Shown here: positions 1 through 8,319 of the stretch, one piece after another
Numbering within the stretch: position 1 is the first letter of the stretch
Layout: the number at the start of each line of letters is the position of its first letter
Assembly (NCBI RefSeq): GCF_964186585.1
Contig: NZ_OZ075067.1
Location: 1,550,001 to 1,614,000, forward strand
Direction: 5' to 3'
From: Microbacterium sp. MM2322
GTDB taxonomy: Bacteria > Actinomycetota > Actinomycetes > Actinomycetales > Microbacteriaceae
Length of the DNA stretch: 64,000 nt
Notes under the pieces: model-generated
Databases searched by the model: none
Told to the model about the DNA's origin: nothing
Seen by the model: the letters and a program-made list of their open reading frames with translations, nothing else
Program-made: the position numbers and the translations under genes

Positions 1-383
1 ACACCACCGCTGAGACCGTCGCCTCGGCCCGTGCGGCAGGGTTCGACACCCGGCTCGTCGTGTCGGGCGATCCCGCCGGTCTCGACTCCCGGACCCAGCT
101 CGCGGTGTCGCGCATCGTGCAGGAGAGCGTGACCAACATCCTCCGCCACGCGTCGGGAGCCACGCGCATCGACGTGGTGATCCGGCACGAGTCGAAGGGC
201 GTGTCCGTGGCTGTCAGCGACGACGGCTTCCCCGTGACGGCTCCGCAGGACTCCCCCGGCTTCGGATTGCGGGGCCTTCGAGAGCGCGTCGAGCTCACGG
301 GAGGAACCGTGTCGGCGGGACCGCGACACCCGCACGGCTGGTCGGTCACCGCCCACATCCCGAGACAGGAGCAACACGCGTGA
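1..383 (+). CDS. Sensor histidine kinase, C-terminal part (truncated by the window edge)
   Basis: The frame is open from the first base, so only about 126 residues of the C-terminus are present. They form a GHKL/HATPase_c domain: an N-box (RIVQESVTNILRHA), a DDGF G1-like motif and a glycine-rich GFGLRGLRERVELTGG segment. This arrangement is typical of the NarX/DesK-like HPK7 kinases of actinobacteria. The stop codon overlaps the GTG start of the response regulator by 4 bp, so the two are translationally coupled and form one two-component pair. The sensor part lies outside the window, so the stimulus is unknown. Confidence 0.9.
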   Translation, partial: TTAETVASARAAGFDTRLVVSGDPAGLDSRTQLAVSRIVQESVTNILRHASGATRIDVVIRHESKGVSVAVSDDGFPVTAPQDSPGFGLRGLRERVELTGGTVSAGPRHPHGWSVTAHIPRQEQHA

Positions 384-1114
384 GCTTTTCCGCATCCCCC
401 GCCCCCATCCGGGTGCTGATCGTCGACGACCAGTCGCTGATCCGGCTCGGTTTCCGCATGGTCCTCGAGTCGGCCGATGGGATCGACGTGGTCGGCGAAT
501 GCAGCGACGGCGCCGAGGCGATCTCGGCGACTGACACACTGCGCCCCGACGTGATCCTCATGGACGTCCGGATGCCGGGGGTCGACGGGATCGAGGCGAC
601 GCGACGGATCATCGACAGCCACCCTGAGATGCGCGTGCTCGTCCTCACGACCTTCGACCTCGACGAGTACGCGTTCGGAGCGCTGCGCGCCGGCGCCGGC
701 GGGTTCCTCCTGAAGGATGCCGGTCGCGACGAGCTCGTTGCAGCCGTCCGGGCCGTCGCCGCCGGCGAGGCGACGCTCGCCCCGCGAATCGTGCGGCGGA
801 TGATCGAGCTCGTGACCACGTCGGACTCCCCCGACTCACCCGCGCCCGCCGACGAACGCACAGCGCACGAACAGAACGTCCTGACGGCACGCGAGCAGGA
901 TGTGCTTGAGGCGATGGCGCGCGGCCTCACCAACACCGAGATCGCGGATGAGTTGTTCCTCGGCGAATCGACGGTCAAGACCCATGTCGGTCGCATCCTC
1001 GCCAAACTGCCCGCCCGCGACCGGGTGCACGCCGTCCTCATCGCCCACGGCCTCGCAAGCCCGCTGACCGATGCGGGCGTCGCCGCTCAGACGGGCGACG
1101 GGGCGCGCCGGTAG
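380..1114 (+). CDS. NarL/LuxR-family response regulator
   Basis: This 244-residue protein has a receiver domain at about 10-130 with the acidic pair in LIVDDQ, the phospho-acceptor Asp62 in ILMDVRMPG, the switch threonine in LTTF and the conserved Lys of FLLKDA. A LuxR-type helix-turn-helix follows at about 170-230 (LTAREQDVLEAMARGLTNTEIA...STVKTHVGRIL). It starts at GTG inside the stop region of the kinase gene, so the kinase is its partner. The regulated genes are not evident; the MscS channel gene downstream has its own promoter. Confidence 0.95.
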   Translation: MSFSASPAPIRVLIVDDQSLIRLGFRMVLESADGIDVVGECSDGAEAISATDTLRPDVILMDVRMPGVDGIEATRRIIDSHPEMRVLVLTTFDLDEYAFGALRAGAGGFLLKDAGRDELVAAVRAVAAGEATLAPRIVRRMIELVTTSDSPDSPAPADERTAHEQNVLTAREQDVLEAMARGLTNTEIADELFLGESTVKTHVGRILAKLPARDRVHAVLIAHGLASPLTDAGVAAQTGDGARR

Positions 1115-1124
1115 GATCGGAGCG

Positions 1125-2213
1125 ATGATCTCGCCCGTTCTCGCCGCATCCCCGCAACCGTCAGCCGTCGGCTGGGAATCCGTCCGCGACGACTTCCTCG
1201 CATTCCTGGTGACGGCCGGCTGGAACCTCCTGTGGGTCGCGGTGACCATCGCGTCCGCACTCCTGCTCTCCTGGATCATGCGCCGCCTCATCGGCCGCGT
1301 GGTCGATCACATCGTCCTCGGGGCGAAGTCGCGCGCGGCCGCCGAGGACACCCGGGCGATCGACATGTCGCCGCTGGCGCAGGTGCGGATCGTGCAGCGT
1401 ACCCGGACGCTCGGGTCGATCCTCACCAACATCGTCAACGTGGCGATCGTCATCATCGCGATCCTCACGATCGTCTACATCCTGAACCCCGGCGTGCTCG
1501 CCTCGTTCACGCTGCTCTCCGCCGCGATCGGCGCGGGGCTGGGCTTCGGCGCTCAGAACATCGTCAAGGACGTCCTCAACGGGATCTTCATCGTCGCGGA
1601 GGACCAGATCGGCATCGGCGACGTCGTCGACGTGGGGCTCGCCACCGGCATCGTCGAATACGTGAGCGTCCGGGTGACGCACGTCCGCGACGTCAACGGG
1701 ACTCTCTGGTTCGTCCGTAACGGCGAGATCCTTCGGATCGGCAACATGTCGCAGGGATGGTCGCGTGTCGTGATCGACGTCGGTGTCCCTCTCGATGCGG
1801 ACATCGACGCGGTCGAAGACGCCATGCTCACCGCCGCGAAGGACCTCGTGCGCGAGCCGAAGTGGCGCACCCGCATCCTCGACAAGCCCGAGGTCTGGGG
1901 CCTCGAGTCGATCGGCGGAGACACCGTGATCACCCGTCTCGTCGTCAAGACCCGTCCGAACGCCAAGGACGACGTCTCCCGCGCGCTTCGCAAGCGGCTC
2001 AAGACTGCGCTGGACGAGCTCGGCGTTCCGCTCCCCCAGCTCGCTTCCACCCTCCTCACCGGCGCCGACGCCGCCCAGAGCGTCCGTGGCGCGAACCCGC
2101 CCAAGACCAAGCCGCAGCAGGTGACACCACCCACCCCGCCGCGACTCGCGTGGCGTCCGAAGAAGCGCGGTCGCACCGATGGCGAGCCGCCCGAAGGGAC
2201 CGCAGCACCGTGA
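1125..2213 (+). CDS. Small-conductance mechanosensitive channel, MscS family
   Basis: This 362-residue membrane protein has transmembrane helices near residues 30-55, 95-120 and 125-150. The last is the pore-lining TM3 with the Gly/Ala-packed sequence SAAIGAGLGFGAQNIVKDVLNG, followed by the MscS beta domain (FIVAEDQIGIGDVVDV). Such channels release solutes on hypo-osmotic shock. The tail is Pro/Lys/Arg-rich. I chose ATG 1125 over an in-frame GTG/ATG further upstream because a -10 box TAGGAT (1112-1117) sits 7 nt before it, indicating a leaderless mRNA. The stop overlaps the globin start by 4 bp. Confidence 0.93.
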   Translation: MISPVLAASPQPSAVGWESVRDDFLAFLVTAGWNLLWVAVTIASALLLSWIMRRLIGRVVDHIVLGAKSRAAAEDTRAIDMSPLAQVRIVQRTRTLGSILTNIVNVAIVIIAILTIVYILNPGVLASFTLLSAAIGAGLGFGAQNIVKDVLNGIFIVAEDQIGIGDVVDVGLATGIVEYVSVRVTHVRDVNGTLWFVRNGEILRIGNMSQGWSRVVIDVGVPLDADIDAVEDAMLTAAKDLVREPKWRTRILDKPEVWGLESIGGDTVITRLVVKTRPNAKDDVSRALRKRLKTALDELGVPLPQLASTLLTGADAAQSVRGANPPKTKPQQVTPPTPPRLAWRPKKRGRTDGEPPEGTAAP

Positions 2214-2659
2214 GCGACCAGTCCACGTTCTTCGACGAGGTCGGCGGCCACGAGGTCTTCCGCCGCATCGTCGACGTCTTTTACCGCGAAGTCGCATCCG
2301 ACGACGTCCTGCGCGCCATGTACCCGGAGGAAGACCTCGGCCCGGCGGCGGAGCGTCTCTTGCTCTTCCTCGAGCAGTACTGGGGCGGTCCGACGACATA
2401 CGGCGAGACGCGGGGGCACCCGAGGTTGCGGATGCGCCATATGCCCTTCCACGTGAATCCGGACGCACGCGACCGATGGTTGCGCGCCATGCGCATCGCG
2501 GTGGATGAGGCGGAGCTGTCGCCTCTGCATGAGGCGACCCTCTGGGACTACCTCCAGCGGGCGGCGCACGCGATGGTCAACACGTTCGAGCCGACGGGGA
2601 TCGGTCCCGTCGCGAAGCCCCATGGCGGCGCGGCGCTCCCTCTCCACCCCGAGGCCTGA
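2210..2659 (+). CDS. glbO: Group II truncated haemoglobin
   Basis: This 149-residue protein carries landmarks of group II (TrHbO) globins: the B-helix FYREV with the distal Tyr, an YWGGP turn, the proximal His in LRMRHMPF and the group-specific Trp of the G helix in DRWLRAM. Such globins bind O2 and may act in O2 transfer or in detoxifying NO and peroxides. The GTG start overlaps the stop of the MscS gene (GTGA), so the two are probably cotranscribed. About 15 residues after the last helix (PHGGAALPLHPEA) are a non-conserved tail. Confidence 0.92.
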   Translation: MSDQSTFFDEVGGHEVFRRIVDVFYREVASDDVLRAMYPEEDLGPAAERLLLFLEQYWGGPTTYGETRGHPRLRMRHMPFHVNPDARDRWLRAMRIAVDEAELSPLHEATLWDYLQRAAHAMVNTFEPTGIGPVAKPHGGAALPLHPEA

Positions 2660-2674
2660 CTCCCCCGGGACGGG

Positions 2675-3349
2675 TCAGCGAGAACCGGTCGAGCGCACCG
2701 TGGTGAGCCCGGCCGGGTTGCCGGCCCGAACGAGGACGTGTCCGCGTGGCACGCTCACCCGGGTCCAGGTACCCGTACGAAGAACGGATGCCGCACCCGT
2801 CCCCTCAGCCCCGAGGAACCCCAGCGCGTCCGCGGCGAAAGCCACGCCGGCGATGAGTCCGCCGAGGCTCGGATCCGGCGCTCCCCACACCGCGGCGCGG
2901 ACGGAGCGGACGATGTCCTCACCGGGCGAGGCGGGGAGGGCCGTGGCAACGGCATCCACACCACGGCGGACCGCGACGACGAGATCATCCACGTCCACGG
3001 GGTCTCCCGGGATCCATCCCGCACGGGGCGGCGAGATCCCTGCCCAGGCCGCGGACACCCCGCTGTCGGGAAGGGCCACGCGCGCCGGGTCGTCACCGGC
3101 GCGGAGAGCTCCGGCATCCACCACGAGGTCGCACTCGAGTTCGGGATCGATCCGAAGGAAACGCATGCCGAGGACCGTCGGGGTGTCGTCGCCGAACCCA
3201 CGCGGCGACAGGGGCGCCGCCGAGACCGCGAGTGTCCCTGCACTCGCGCGCAGACGCACGGCCGGATCGCCGAGTCGGGCGGCACGACCCGCGAAGGTGA
3301 GGAGGTCTGCCGCCGAGCGGGAGTCGGGGAAAACGAGCTGCGGGGCCAT
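2675..3349 (-). CDS. Conserved hypothetical protein
   Basis: A 224-residue protein that I do not recognise. It is rich in Ala, Asp and Val, and has no signal peptide, membrane helix or catalytic motif I can name. Codon use has the strong third-position G/C bias of the neighbours, which supports a real gene. A -10 box TAGTTT (3357-3362, minus strand) lies 7 nt before ATG 3349, so the mRNA should be leaderless. It is convergent with the globin gene (15 bp apart) and divergent from the thioesterase gene. Confidence 0.75.
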   Translation of the reverse strand: MAPQLVFPDSRSAADLLTFAGRAARLGDPAVRLRASAGTLAVSAAPLSPRGFGDDTPTVLGMRFLRIDPELECDLVVDAGALRAGDDPARVALPDSGVSAAWAGISPPRAGWIPGDPVDVDDLVVAVRRGVDAVATALPASPGEDIVRSVRAAVWGAPDPSLGGLIAGVAFAADALGFLGAEGTGAASVLRTGTWTRVSVPRGHVLVRAGNPAGLTTVRSTGSR

Positions 3350-3412
3350 CCGACCTAAACTACCAACCGGGCGCCCACCGGGATCGCATGGGATGCCCGA
3401 GAAGGGAACGCT

Positions 3413-4285
3413 GTGCGCGAATCAGGCCACGTCGACGGATTGCTGGCGGTGATGGACCTCGCCTCCAGCGACGCCCGCACCACGGAGGACATCTTCACCG
3501 GAGTGTCGCAGGCGATGCCGCTGGGGCGCGTGTTCGGTGGACAGGTGCTCGCCCAGGCAGTGATCGCGGCAGAGCGCACCGTGGACGACGGGCGGGCCGC
3601 TCACTCCATGCACGGCTACTTCCTGCGCCCCGGCGACTCGACGCGGGGCATGACGTTCTCGGTCGACCGCATCCACGACGGCCGGTCGTTCTCGACCCGG
3701 CGGACCCAGGCCTTCCAAGAGGGCGTGCCGATCTTCTCGATGATCGCCTCGTTCGAGATCGATGCGACAGGGCTGGAGCACCAGGACGAGATGCCCGAGG
3801 GCATCCCCGGACCCGACGACCTGTCCGACGACTCCGTCCTCGCCGGTCTCCACCCGATGAGCAAACGTCATTTCGATCAGAGCCCCGTCGAGGTCCGCCA
3901 CGTCGAAGAGCCGATCTACGCGACGGTGGGTGCCGAGCATGTTGCGCACCAGTCCGTGTGGGTGCGGACGCGCGGCGCAGTACCCGACGACCCGCGGCTG
4001 CACCGCGCCGCACTCGCGTACATGAGCGACCTGACGATTCAGGAGTCGGTGCTGCGCGCGCACGGAGCGTCGTGGTCGACGCCCGGTCTGAAGGTTGCGA
4101 GCCTCGATCACGCGATGTGGTGGCACCGTCCGGCCCGCGTCGACGAGTGGCTGCTCTACGTGCAGCAGTCCCCCAGCGCGCAGGGCGGCCGCGGACTCGC
4201 CACGGGTCGGATCTTCTCGCGTGACGGCGAACTCGTTGCGTCCGTCGCGCAGGAGATCATGGTCAGAGTCCCCGACCAGAACTGA
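3413..4285 (+). CDS. tesB: Acyl-CoA thioesterase II (TesB family)
   Basis: This 290-residue protein has the double hot-dog fold of TesB. The first half carries GQVLAQAVIAAERTV and the HSMHGYFLRPGD segment. The second carries SLDHAMWWHRP and ends with the conserved Gln-rich strand and REGEL-like turn (SRDGELVASVAQEIMVR). It hydrolyses medium/long-chain acyl-CoA to free acid and CoA in the cytosol. The GTG start has an SD-like GAAGGGAA upstream. A second, single hot-dog thioesterase gene lies immediately downstream on the other strand. Confidence 0.93.
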   Translation: MRESGHVDGLLAVMDLASSDARTTEDIFTGVSQAMPLGRVFGGQVLAQAVIAAERTVDDGRAAHSMHGYFLRPGDSTRGMTFSVDRIHDGRSFSTRRTQAFQEGVPIFSMIASFEIDATGLEHQDEMPEGIPGPDDLSDDSVLAGLHPMSKRHFDQSPVEVRHVEEPIYATVGAEHVAHQSVWVRTRGAVPDDPRLHRAALAYMSDLTIQESVLRAHGASWSTPGLKVASLDHAMWWHRPARVDEWLLYVQQSPSAQGGRGLATGRIFSRDGELVASVAQEIMVRVPDQN

Positions 4286-4289
4286 GCGG

Positions 4290-4769
4290 TCAGCGCCGCC
4301 CGAGCGGCGGCAGCGGCTCGCCGACGAACGGCTCCCACGCTGCCCGGGTCTCGGGCGACAGGCGCACGGGTCGCCCGGTCACGGCATCCACCTGAACGAT
4401 GACGGTGGATGCCCGCGCGTACAGCGTCTGCGGCGCCTGGCCTTCGGGCGTGAAGACCTCGTAGTTCACCTCGGCGCTCGATCCACCGATCTTCCCGAAC
4501 CACATCTGCACGTCGATGGGATCGCGCTGGTAGGGCACCGGGGCGAGGTACTCGATCTCCTGCCGCGCGATGAGCGTCAGGTGCGCGGCACCGTGGCTCG
4601 CGTCGATCACGGCGGTGGGGACGACCCGCTCCCCAGCGCCGGGCACCCAGAAGGCGCGCACGCGCGCCTCCTCGAGGAGCTTGAGCATCGCCGCGTTGTT
4701 CACGTGGTTGTACGCGTCGAGATCCCCCCACCGGAGGTGGATGGGAACGCGGATGCGGGCGTCAGTCAC
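4290..4769 (-). CDS. Single hot-dog acyl-CoA thioesterase (4HBT/YbgC-like)
   Basis: This 159-residue protein is a single hot-dog domain. Near the N-terminus is the 4-hydroxybenzoyl-CoA thioesterase signature LRWGDLDAYNHVNNAAMLKL, with the catalytic Asp and the His-Val-Asn that follow it. Its start lies 8 bp inside the 3' end of ettA, so it is probably translated from the ettA transcript. The acyl substrate cannot be told from sequence. It is 4 bp from the convergent tesB stop. Confidence 0.88.
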   Translation of the reverse strand: MTDARIRVPIHLRWGDLDAYNHVNNAAMLKLLEEARVRAFWVPGAGERVVPTAVIDASHGAAHLTLIARQEIEYLAPVPYQRDPIDVQMWFGKIGGSSAEVNYEVFTPEGQAPQTLYARASTVIVQVDAVTGRPVRLSPETRAAWEPFVGEPLPPLGRR

Positions 4770-6441
4770 GCGTCAGCTTGCGGTACGTCGACTTCGCGGG
4801 GTTCGCGGCGTCGGCGCCGAGGCGTTCGACCTTGTTCGACTCGTACGCCTCGAAGTTGCCCTCGAACCAGTACCACTGGTCGGGCTTCTCGGCCGTCCCC
4901 TCGTAGGCCAGGATGTGCGTCGCGATGCGGTCGAGGAACCACCGGTCGTGCGTGATGACCACGGCGCAACCGGGGAACTCGAGGAGCGCGTTCTCGAGCG
5001 AGCTCAGCGTCTCGACATCGAGGTCGTTCGTGGGCTCGTCGAGGAGGAGGAGGTTGCCGCCCTCTTTCAGGGTGAGCGCGAGGTTCAGGCGATTGCGCTC
5101 ACCACCGGAGAGAACCCCGGCCTTCTTCTGCTGGTCGGGGCCCTTGAAGCCGAACTTCGACACGTACGCGCGCGACGGGATCTCGGTCTTGCCGACCGTG
5201 ATGATGTCCAGGCCGTCGGAGACGACCTCCCACAGCGTCTTGTTCGGGTCGATATTGGAGCGTGACTGGTCGACGTAGCTGATCTTGACGGTCTCGCCGA
5301 TCTTCAGGTCGCCGCCGTCGAGGGGCTCGAGTCCCACGATCGACTTGAAGAGCGTCGTCTTTCCGACACCGTTCGGGCCGATGACGCCGACGATGCCGTT
5401 CGGCGGCAGGCTGAAGCTGAGCCCGTCGATCAGGGAGCGCCCGTCGAAGCCCTTCTGGAGCTTCTTCGCCTCGATCACGACGCTTCCGAGACGCGGCCCC
5501 GGCGGAATCGAGATCTCCTCGAAATCGAGCTTGCGGGTCCGCTCGGCCTCGGAGGCCATTTCCTCGTAGCGGGCGAGACGGGCCTTCGACTTGGTCTGGC
5601 GTCCCTTGGCGCTCGAGCGCACCCACTCGAGTTCTTCCTTGAGTCGCTTGGCGAGCTTGGCGTCCTTCTTGCCCTGGACCTCCAGGCGCTCGCCCTTCTT
5701 CTCGAGGTACGTCGAGTAGTTGCCCTCGTACCCGATCAGGCGACCGCGGTCGACCTCGGCGATCCACTCCGCGACGTTGTCGAGGAAGTACCGGTCGTGG
5801 GTGATGGCGATGACGGCGCCCTTGTAGGCCTGCAGGTGCTGCTCGAGCCACAGGACACTCTCGGCGTCTAGGTGGTTCGTGGGCTCGTCGAGCAGGAGAA
5901 GGTCGGGCTTCTGGAGCAGGAGCTTGGCGAGGGCGACGCGACGCTTCTCACCACCGGAGAGCGGGGCGATTGCGGCGTCCGCCGGCGGGGTACGGAGAGC
6001 ATCCATGGCCTGCGAGAGCTGAGAGTCGAGGTCCCAGCCGTCGGCGGCGTCGATCTCCTCCTGCAGCGTGCCCATCTCGGCCAGGAGCGCGTCGAAGTCC
6101 GCGTCCGGGTCTGCCATCAGGGCGGAGATCTCGTTGAACCGGTCGAGCTTGGGCTTGATGGCCACGCCGTCCTGGATGTTCTCGAGGACGGTCTTGGTCT
6201 CGTCGAGCTCGGGCTCCTGCATGAGGATGCCGACCGAGAACCCGGGCGACAGCTTCGCTTCACCGTTCGACGGCGTGTCGAGGCCAGCCATGATCTTGAG
6301 GATCGTGGACTTACCGGCGCCGTTCGGACCGACCATGCCGATCTTGGCGCCCGGCAGGAACGCCATCGTGACGTCGTCGAGGATGAGCTTTTCGCCGACC
6401 GCCTTGCGGGCACGGACCATGGAGTAGATGTATTCGGCCAT
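4762..6441 (-). CDS. ettA: Energy-dependent translational throttle protein EttA (ABC-F)
   Basis: This 559-residue protein has two ABC ATPase domains and no membrane segment. Walker A motifs lie at 38-46 (GPNGAGKST) and 355-363 (GPNGVGKTT), signatures at about 161 (LSGGEKRR) and 444 (LSGGERNR), and Walker B motifs in LLLLDEPTNHLD and LLLLDEPTNDLD. A charged inter-domain linker at about 245-305 fits the P-site tRNA-interaction motif of ABC-F factors. EttA binds the ribosomal E site and couples the first peptide bond to the ADP/ATP ratio. A -10 box TAGACT (6451-6456) lies 9 nt before the ATG, so the leader is almost absent. Confidence 0.96.
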   Translation of the reverse strand: MAEYIYSMVRARKAVGEKLILDDVTMAFLPGAKIGMVGPNGAGKSTILKIMAGLDTPSNGEAKLSPGFSVGILMQEPELDETKTVLENIQDGVAIKPKLDRFNEISALMADPDADFDALLAEMGTLQEEIDAADGWDLDSQLSQAMDALRTPPADAAIAPLSGGEKRRVALAKLLLQKPDLLLLDEPTNHLDAESVLWLEQHLQAYKGAVIAITHDRYFLDNVAEWIAEVDRGRLIGYEGNYSTYLEKKGERLEVQGKKDAKLAKRLKEELEWVRSSAKGRQTKSKARLARYEEMASEAERTRKLDFEEISIPPGPRLGSVVIEAKKLQKGFDGRSLIDGLSFSLPPNGIVGVIGPNGVGKTTLFKSIVGLEPLDGGDLKIGETVKISYVDQSRSNIDPNKTLWEVVSDGLDIITVGKTEIPSRAYVSKFGFKGPDQQKKAGVLSGGERNRLNLALTLKEGGNLLLLDEPTNDLDVETLSSLENALLEFPGCAVVITHDRWFLDRIATHILAYEGTAEKPDQWYWFEGNFEAYESNKVERLGADAANPAKSTYRKLTRD

Positions 6442-6491
6442 AACGGCCCAAGTCTACGTGTGCGGCCCCTCACCGAGGGACCGACGAGCGG

Positions 6492-6980
6492 TCACCAGTT
6501 GATCGGACGCGTCTGGCCCACGAGGCATTCCCCTTCGGCGAGCCCCGGCATGACGAGCGCCGTCGGGGCCGGGACGGACGGGCCGACCTGTCCGACGAGG
6601 CATTCGGTCCCGATGCGGACGGAGAACTGGATGCTGTCAGCCGGGTCGTCGACCGAGGTCTTGTCCTTTGTGACCTGCATCGCGTCTTTCTCGAACCCCG
6701 CAGCCACGAGAGCGTCGATGTAGTCGCGACCCTTGACGGAGGCTGAGTCCTTCCACACCGCGTCCATCACCCGGGTGAACTCCGGGAGGCGCGCGGCGGC
6801 CGTATCTGCCGCAGGAGTCGCCGTCGGAGTCGACGAAGGACGAGGTGCCGAGGACGAGGGTGCGGGCTCGGAGGGCGCCGGATTCGGCTCCGGCGTGCAG
6901 GCTGCGAGTGACACCGCCACGAGGGGCGCAAGCGCGATGAGGAGCAGGCGGGATCCCCGAGAGGGCTGGTGTCTGCGCAC
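6492..6980 (-). CDS. Putative lipoprotein of unknown function
   Basis: I take GTG 6980 as the start, giving 162 residues. The N-terminus is a lipoprotein signal: a basic RRHQPSRGSR stretch, a hydrophobic core and a lipobox ending VSLAAC at about residue 28. A Pro/Ser/Thr-rich spacer follows, then a domain of about 100 residues with two well-spaced cysteines (TECLVGQVG and EGECLVGQ). The repeated CLVGQ motif is a visible internal duplication. The protein should be exported and anchored on the outer face of the membrane. A -10 box TAGACT (6988-6993) 7 nt before the GTG supports this start. Confidence 0.8.
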   Translation of the reverse strand: MRRHQPSRGSRLLLIALAPLVAVSLAACTPEPNPAPSEPAPSSSAPRPSSTPTATPAADTAAARLPEFTRVMDAVWKDSASVKGRDYIDALVAAGFEKDAMQVTKDKTSVDDPADSIQFSVRIGTECLVGQVGPSVPAPTALVMPGLAEGECLVGQTRPINW

Positions 6981-7024
6981 GCGCCAGAGTCTAGGGGGTG
7001 CGACCTCCGAGCCGGCTGGGTTCC

Positions 7025-7498
7025 TCAGAACGGCGTGGCGACCGGCTCGGCCTGCCACTGCGGTTCGCTGGGGGTCGCCTCATCCAACCCCGGCGCTGCC
7101 CACTCGGCATCCGTGGCGCCGCCCGACGCTTCTTCCTTGGTGCGGGCCGTGCCGGTGAAGACCGTCGTCCCGAAGGCGAGGTCGTGGCCCACGGCGAACG
7201 CGTCGATCTCGGCATCCGTTCCCGACTTCTCCCCCGCTTCCCATCGTTTGATGGCCAGCGCGCCGTGCACGACGACGCGTTGTCCCTTGCGAACGGATGC
7301 GGCGACGTGCTCTCCGAGAGTGCGGAACACCGACACCCGATACCAACTCGTCAGGCCGTCCACCCAAGCGCCGGACTTGGCGTCGTAGCGGCGGTCGGTA
7401 CTGGCGACGCGCAGCGATACGACGGGCGTACCGTCGGGCAGTCGGCGGAACTCGGGGTCCGCGCCGACGTTGCCGACGATCGTGATGTGATCCTTCAT
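7025..7498 (-). CDS. ssb: Single-stranded DNA-binding protein, paralogue without the acidic tail
   Basis: This 157-residue protein has an OB-fold of the SSB family at about 1-110 (HITIVGNVGADPEFRRLPDG, WYRVSVFRTLGEHV, VRKGQRVVVHGALAIKRW). The C-terminus ends in PVATPF and lacks the acidic DDDxPF tip through which the main SSB recruits repair and replication proteins. It is also away from the usual rpsF-ssb-rplI locus, so it is probably the second SSB that many actinobacteria carry. A strong SD, GGAGGAATAG, lies just before ATG 7498. The 170-bp leader back to msrA is full of hairpins. Confidence 0.92.
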   Translation of the reverse strand: MKDHITIVGNVGADPEFRRLPDGTPVVSLRVASTDRRYDAKSGAWVDGLTSWYRVSVFRTLGEHVAASVRKGQRVVVHGALAIKRWEAGEKSGTDAEIDAFAVGHDLAFGTTVFTGTARTKEEASGGATDAEWAAPGLDEATPSEPQWQAEPVATPF

Positions 7499-7519
7499 TG
7501 CTATTCCTCCAGGCGTCGA

Positions 7520-7535
7520 GGGCACGGGTGTGCCC
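7520..7535 (-). promoter_or_regulatory. Small hairpin next to the ssb start
   Basis: Arms GGGCAC and GTGCCC (6 bp) enclose a 4-nt loop. It is the promoter-distal one of three hairpins between msrA and ssb and ends about 10 nt before the ssb Shine-Dalgarno. It could affect ssb translation or be incidental. Confidence 0.4.
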
Positions 7536-7542
7536 GGTCGAT

Positions 7543-7577
7543 GCTCCGACGCCCGCGTGCCCGGCGGGCGTCGGAGC
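7543..7577 (-). terminator. Perfect 14-bp hairpin between msrA and ssb
   Basis: Arms GCTCCGACGCCCGC and GCGGGCGTCGGAGC pair without mismatch around a 7-nt loop. There is no T-run, which is usual for terminators of high-G+C actinobacteria. Because it lies close to the ssb start it may instead be part of the ssb leader RNA. Confidence 0.6.
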
Positions 7578-7611
7578 CCCTTCAGGATTCCGTCGCACGC
7601 GGACGCGACAA

Positions 7612-7654
7612 CGCCCCGGTTGCCGACCGGTGGATACGGTCGGCAACCAGGGCG
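7612..7654 (-). terminator. Hairpin terminator after msrA
   Basis: An 11-bp perfect stem (GGTTGCCGACC / GGTCGGCAACC, 9-nt loop) is extended by a further 5 bp (CGCCC / GGGCG) beyond one C-A mismatch. It begins 15 nt past the msrA stop on the minus strand, the right place for an msrA terminator. Confidence 0.75.
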
Positions 7655-7668
7655 TGTGGGGAGAAGGC

Positions 7669-8193
7669 TCAGCGGCGGGCGTACTCGCCGAACCGCGCGC
7701 GGACCTTGTTCACCTTCGGAACGGCGACGGCGAGGCAGTAGCCCTGACCGGGGTTCTTCGTGAAGAAGTCCTGGTGGTAGTCCTCGGCGGGGTACCACTC
7801 GCTGAGCGGTTCCATCGTCGTGACCAGTCCACCACCCCACCACTCGGCGGCGCGCTCCGCGGCCTGCTCGAACGTCTCGCGCTGCGCGTCGTCGGCGGGG
7901 AACATCGCCGACCGGTACTGCGTGCCGACGTCGTTGCCCTGTCGGTTGAGCTGGCGGGGGTCGTGCATCGTGAAGAACGCGTCGAGGATGACGTCGGAGG
8001 GGATGACCTCTTCGTCGAATGTCACCTTGACGGCCTCCGCATGCCCCGTCGTCCCCGTGCACACCTGCTCGTAGGTGGGAGACGAAGCGGAACCGCCGAT
8101 GTAGCCCGACTCGACCGAGACGACTCCCTCGAGAGCCCGGTAGGCGGCGTCGAGACACCAGAAACAGCCTCCGGCAAGCACATAGGTCTGCAT
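7669..8193 (-). CDS. msrA: Peptide-methionine (S)-S-oxide reductase
   Basis: This 174-residue protein has the MsrA active-site motif GGCFWC near residue 10, with the nucleophilic Cys preceding Phe-Trp-Cys, and the family block GYIGG...PTYEQVCTGTTGHAEAV. It reduces the S-epimer of methionine sulfoxide in proteins. I start at ATG 8193 rather than the in-frame codon 18 nt upstream, because AAAGGAAGG sits about 7 nt before it and the protein then begins MQTYVLAGG like known MsrA. It is followed by a strong hairpin. Confidence 0.95.
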   Translation of the reverse strand: MQTYVLAGGCFWCLDAAYRALEGVVSVESGYIGGSASSPTYEQVCTGTTGHAEAVKVTFDEEVIPSDVILDAFFTMHDPRQLNRQGNDVGTQYRSAMFPADDAQRETFEQAAERAAEWWGGGLVTTMEPLSEWYPAEDYHQDFFTKNPGQGYCLAVAVPKVNKVRARFGEYARR

Positions 8194-8289
8194 GAGCGAC
8201 CTTCCTTTCACTGTGGATCGTCAGGGGGGACAACGCTCGCGGCGGCGTCGATGTTCCGTCGGGCACGCGGGCGTGTCGGTGGCCGAGCG

Positions 8290-8295
8290 TACCGT
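8290..8295 (+). promoter_or_regulatory. Possible -10 box for the gene at 8320
   Basis: TACCGT lies 24 nt before the TTG start, leaving a short leader that contains the GGAGG Shine-Dalgarno. No clear -35 is visible. The 126 bp between msrA and this gene hold nothing else that I can see. Confidence 0.4.
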
Positions 8296-8319
8296 GCGAA
8301 TCGACGCAGAGGAGGCACC

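Noticed and set aside
1161..2468. A 435-codon minus-strand frame opposite the MscS and globin genes
   Set aside because: No recognisable motif, and both sense genes have clear family signatures and fitting starts.
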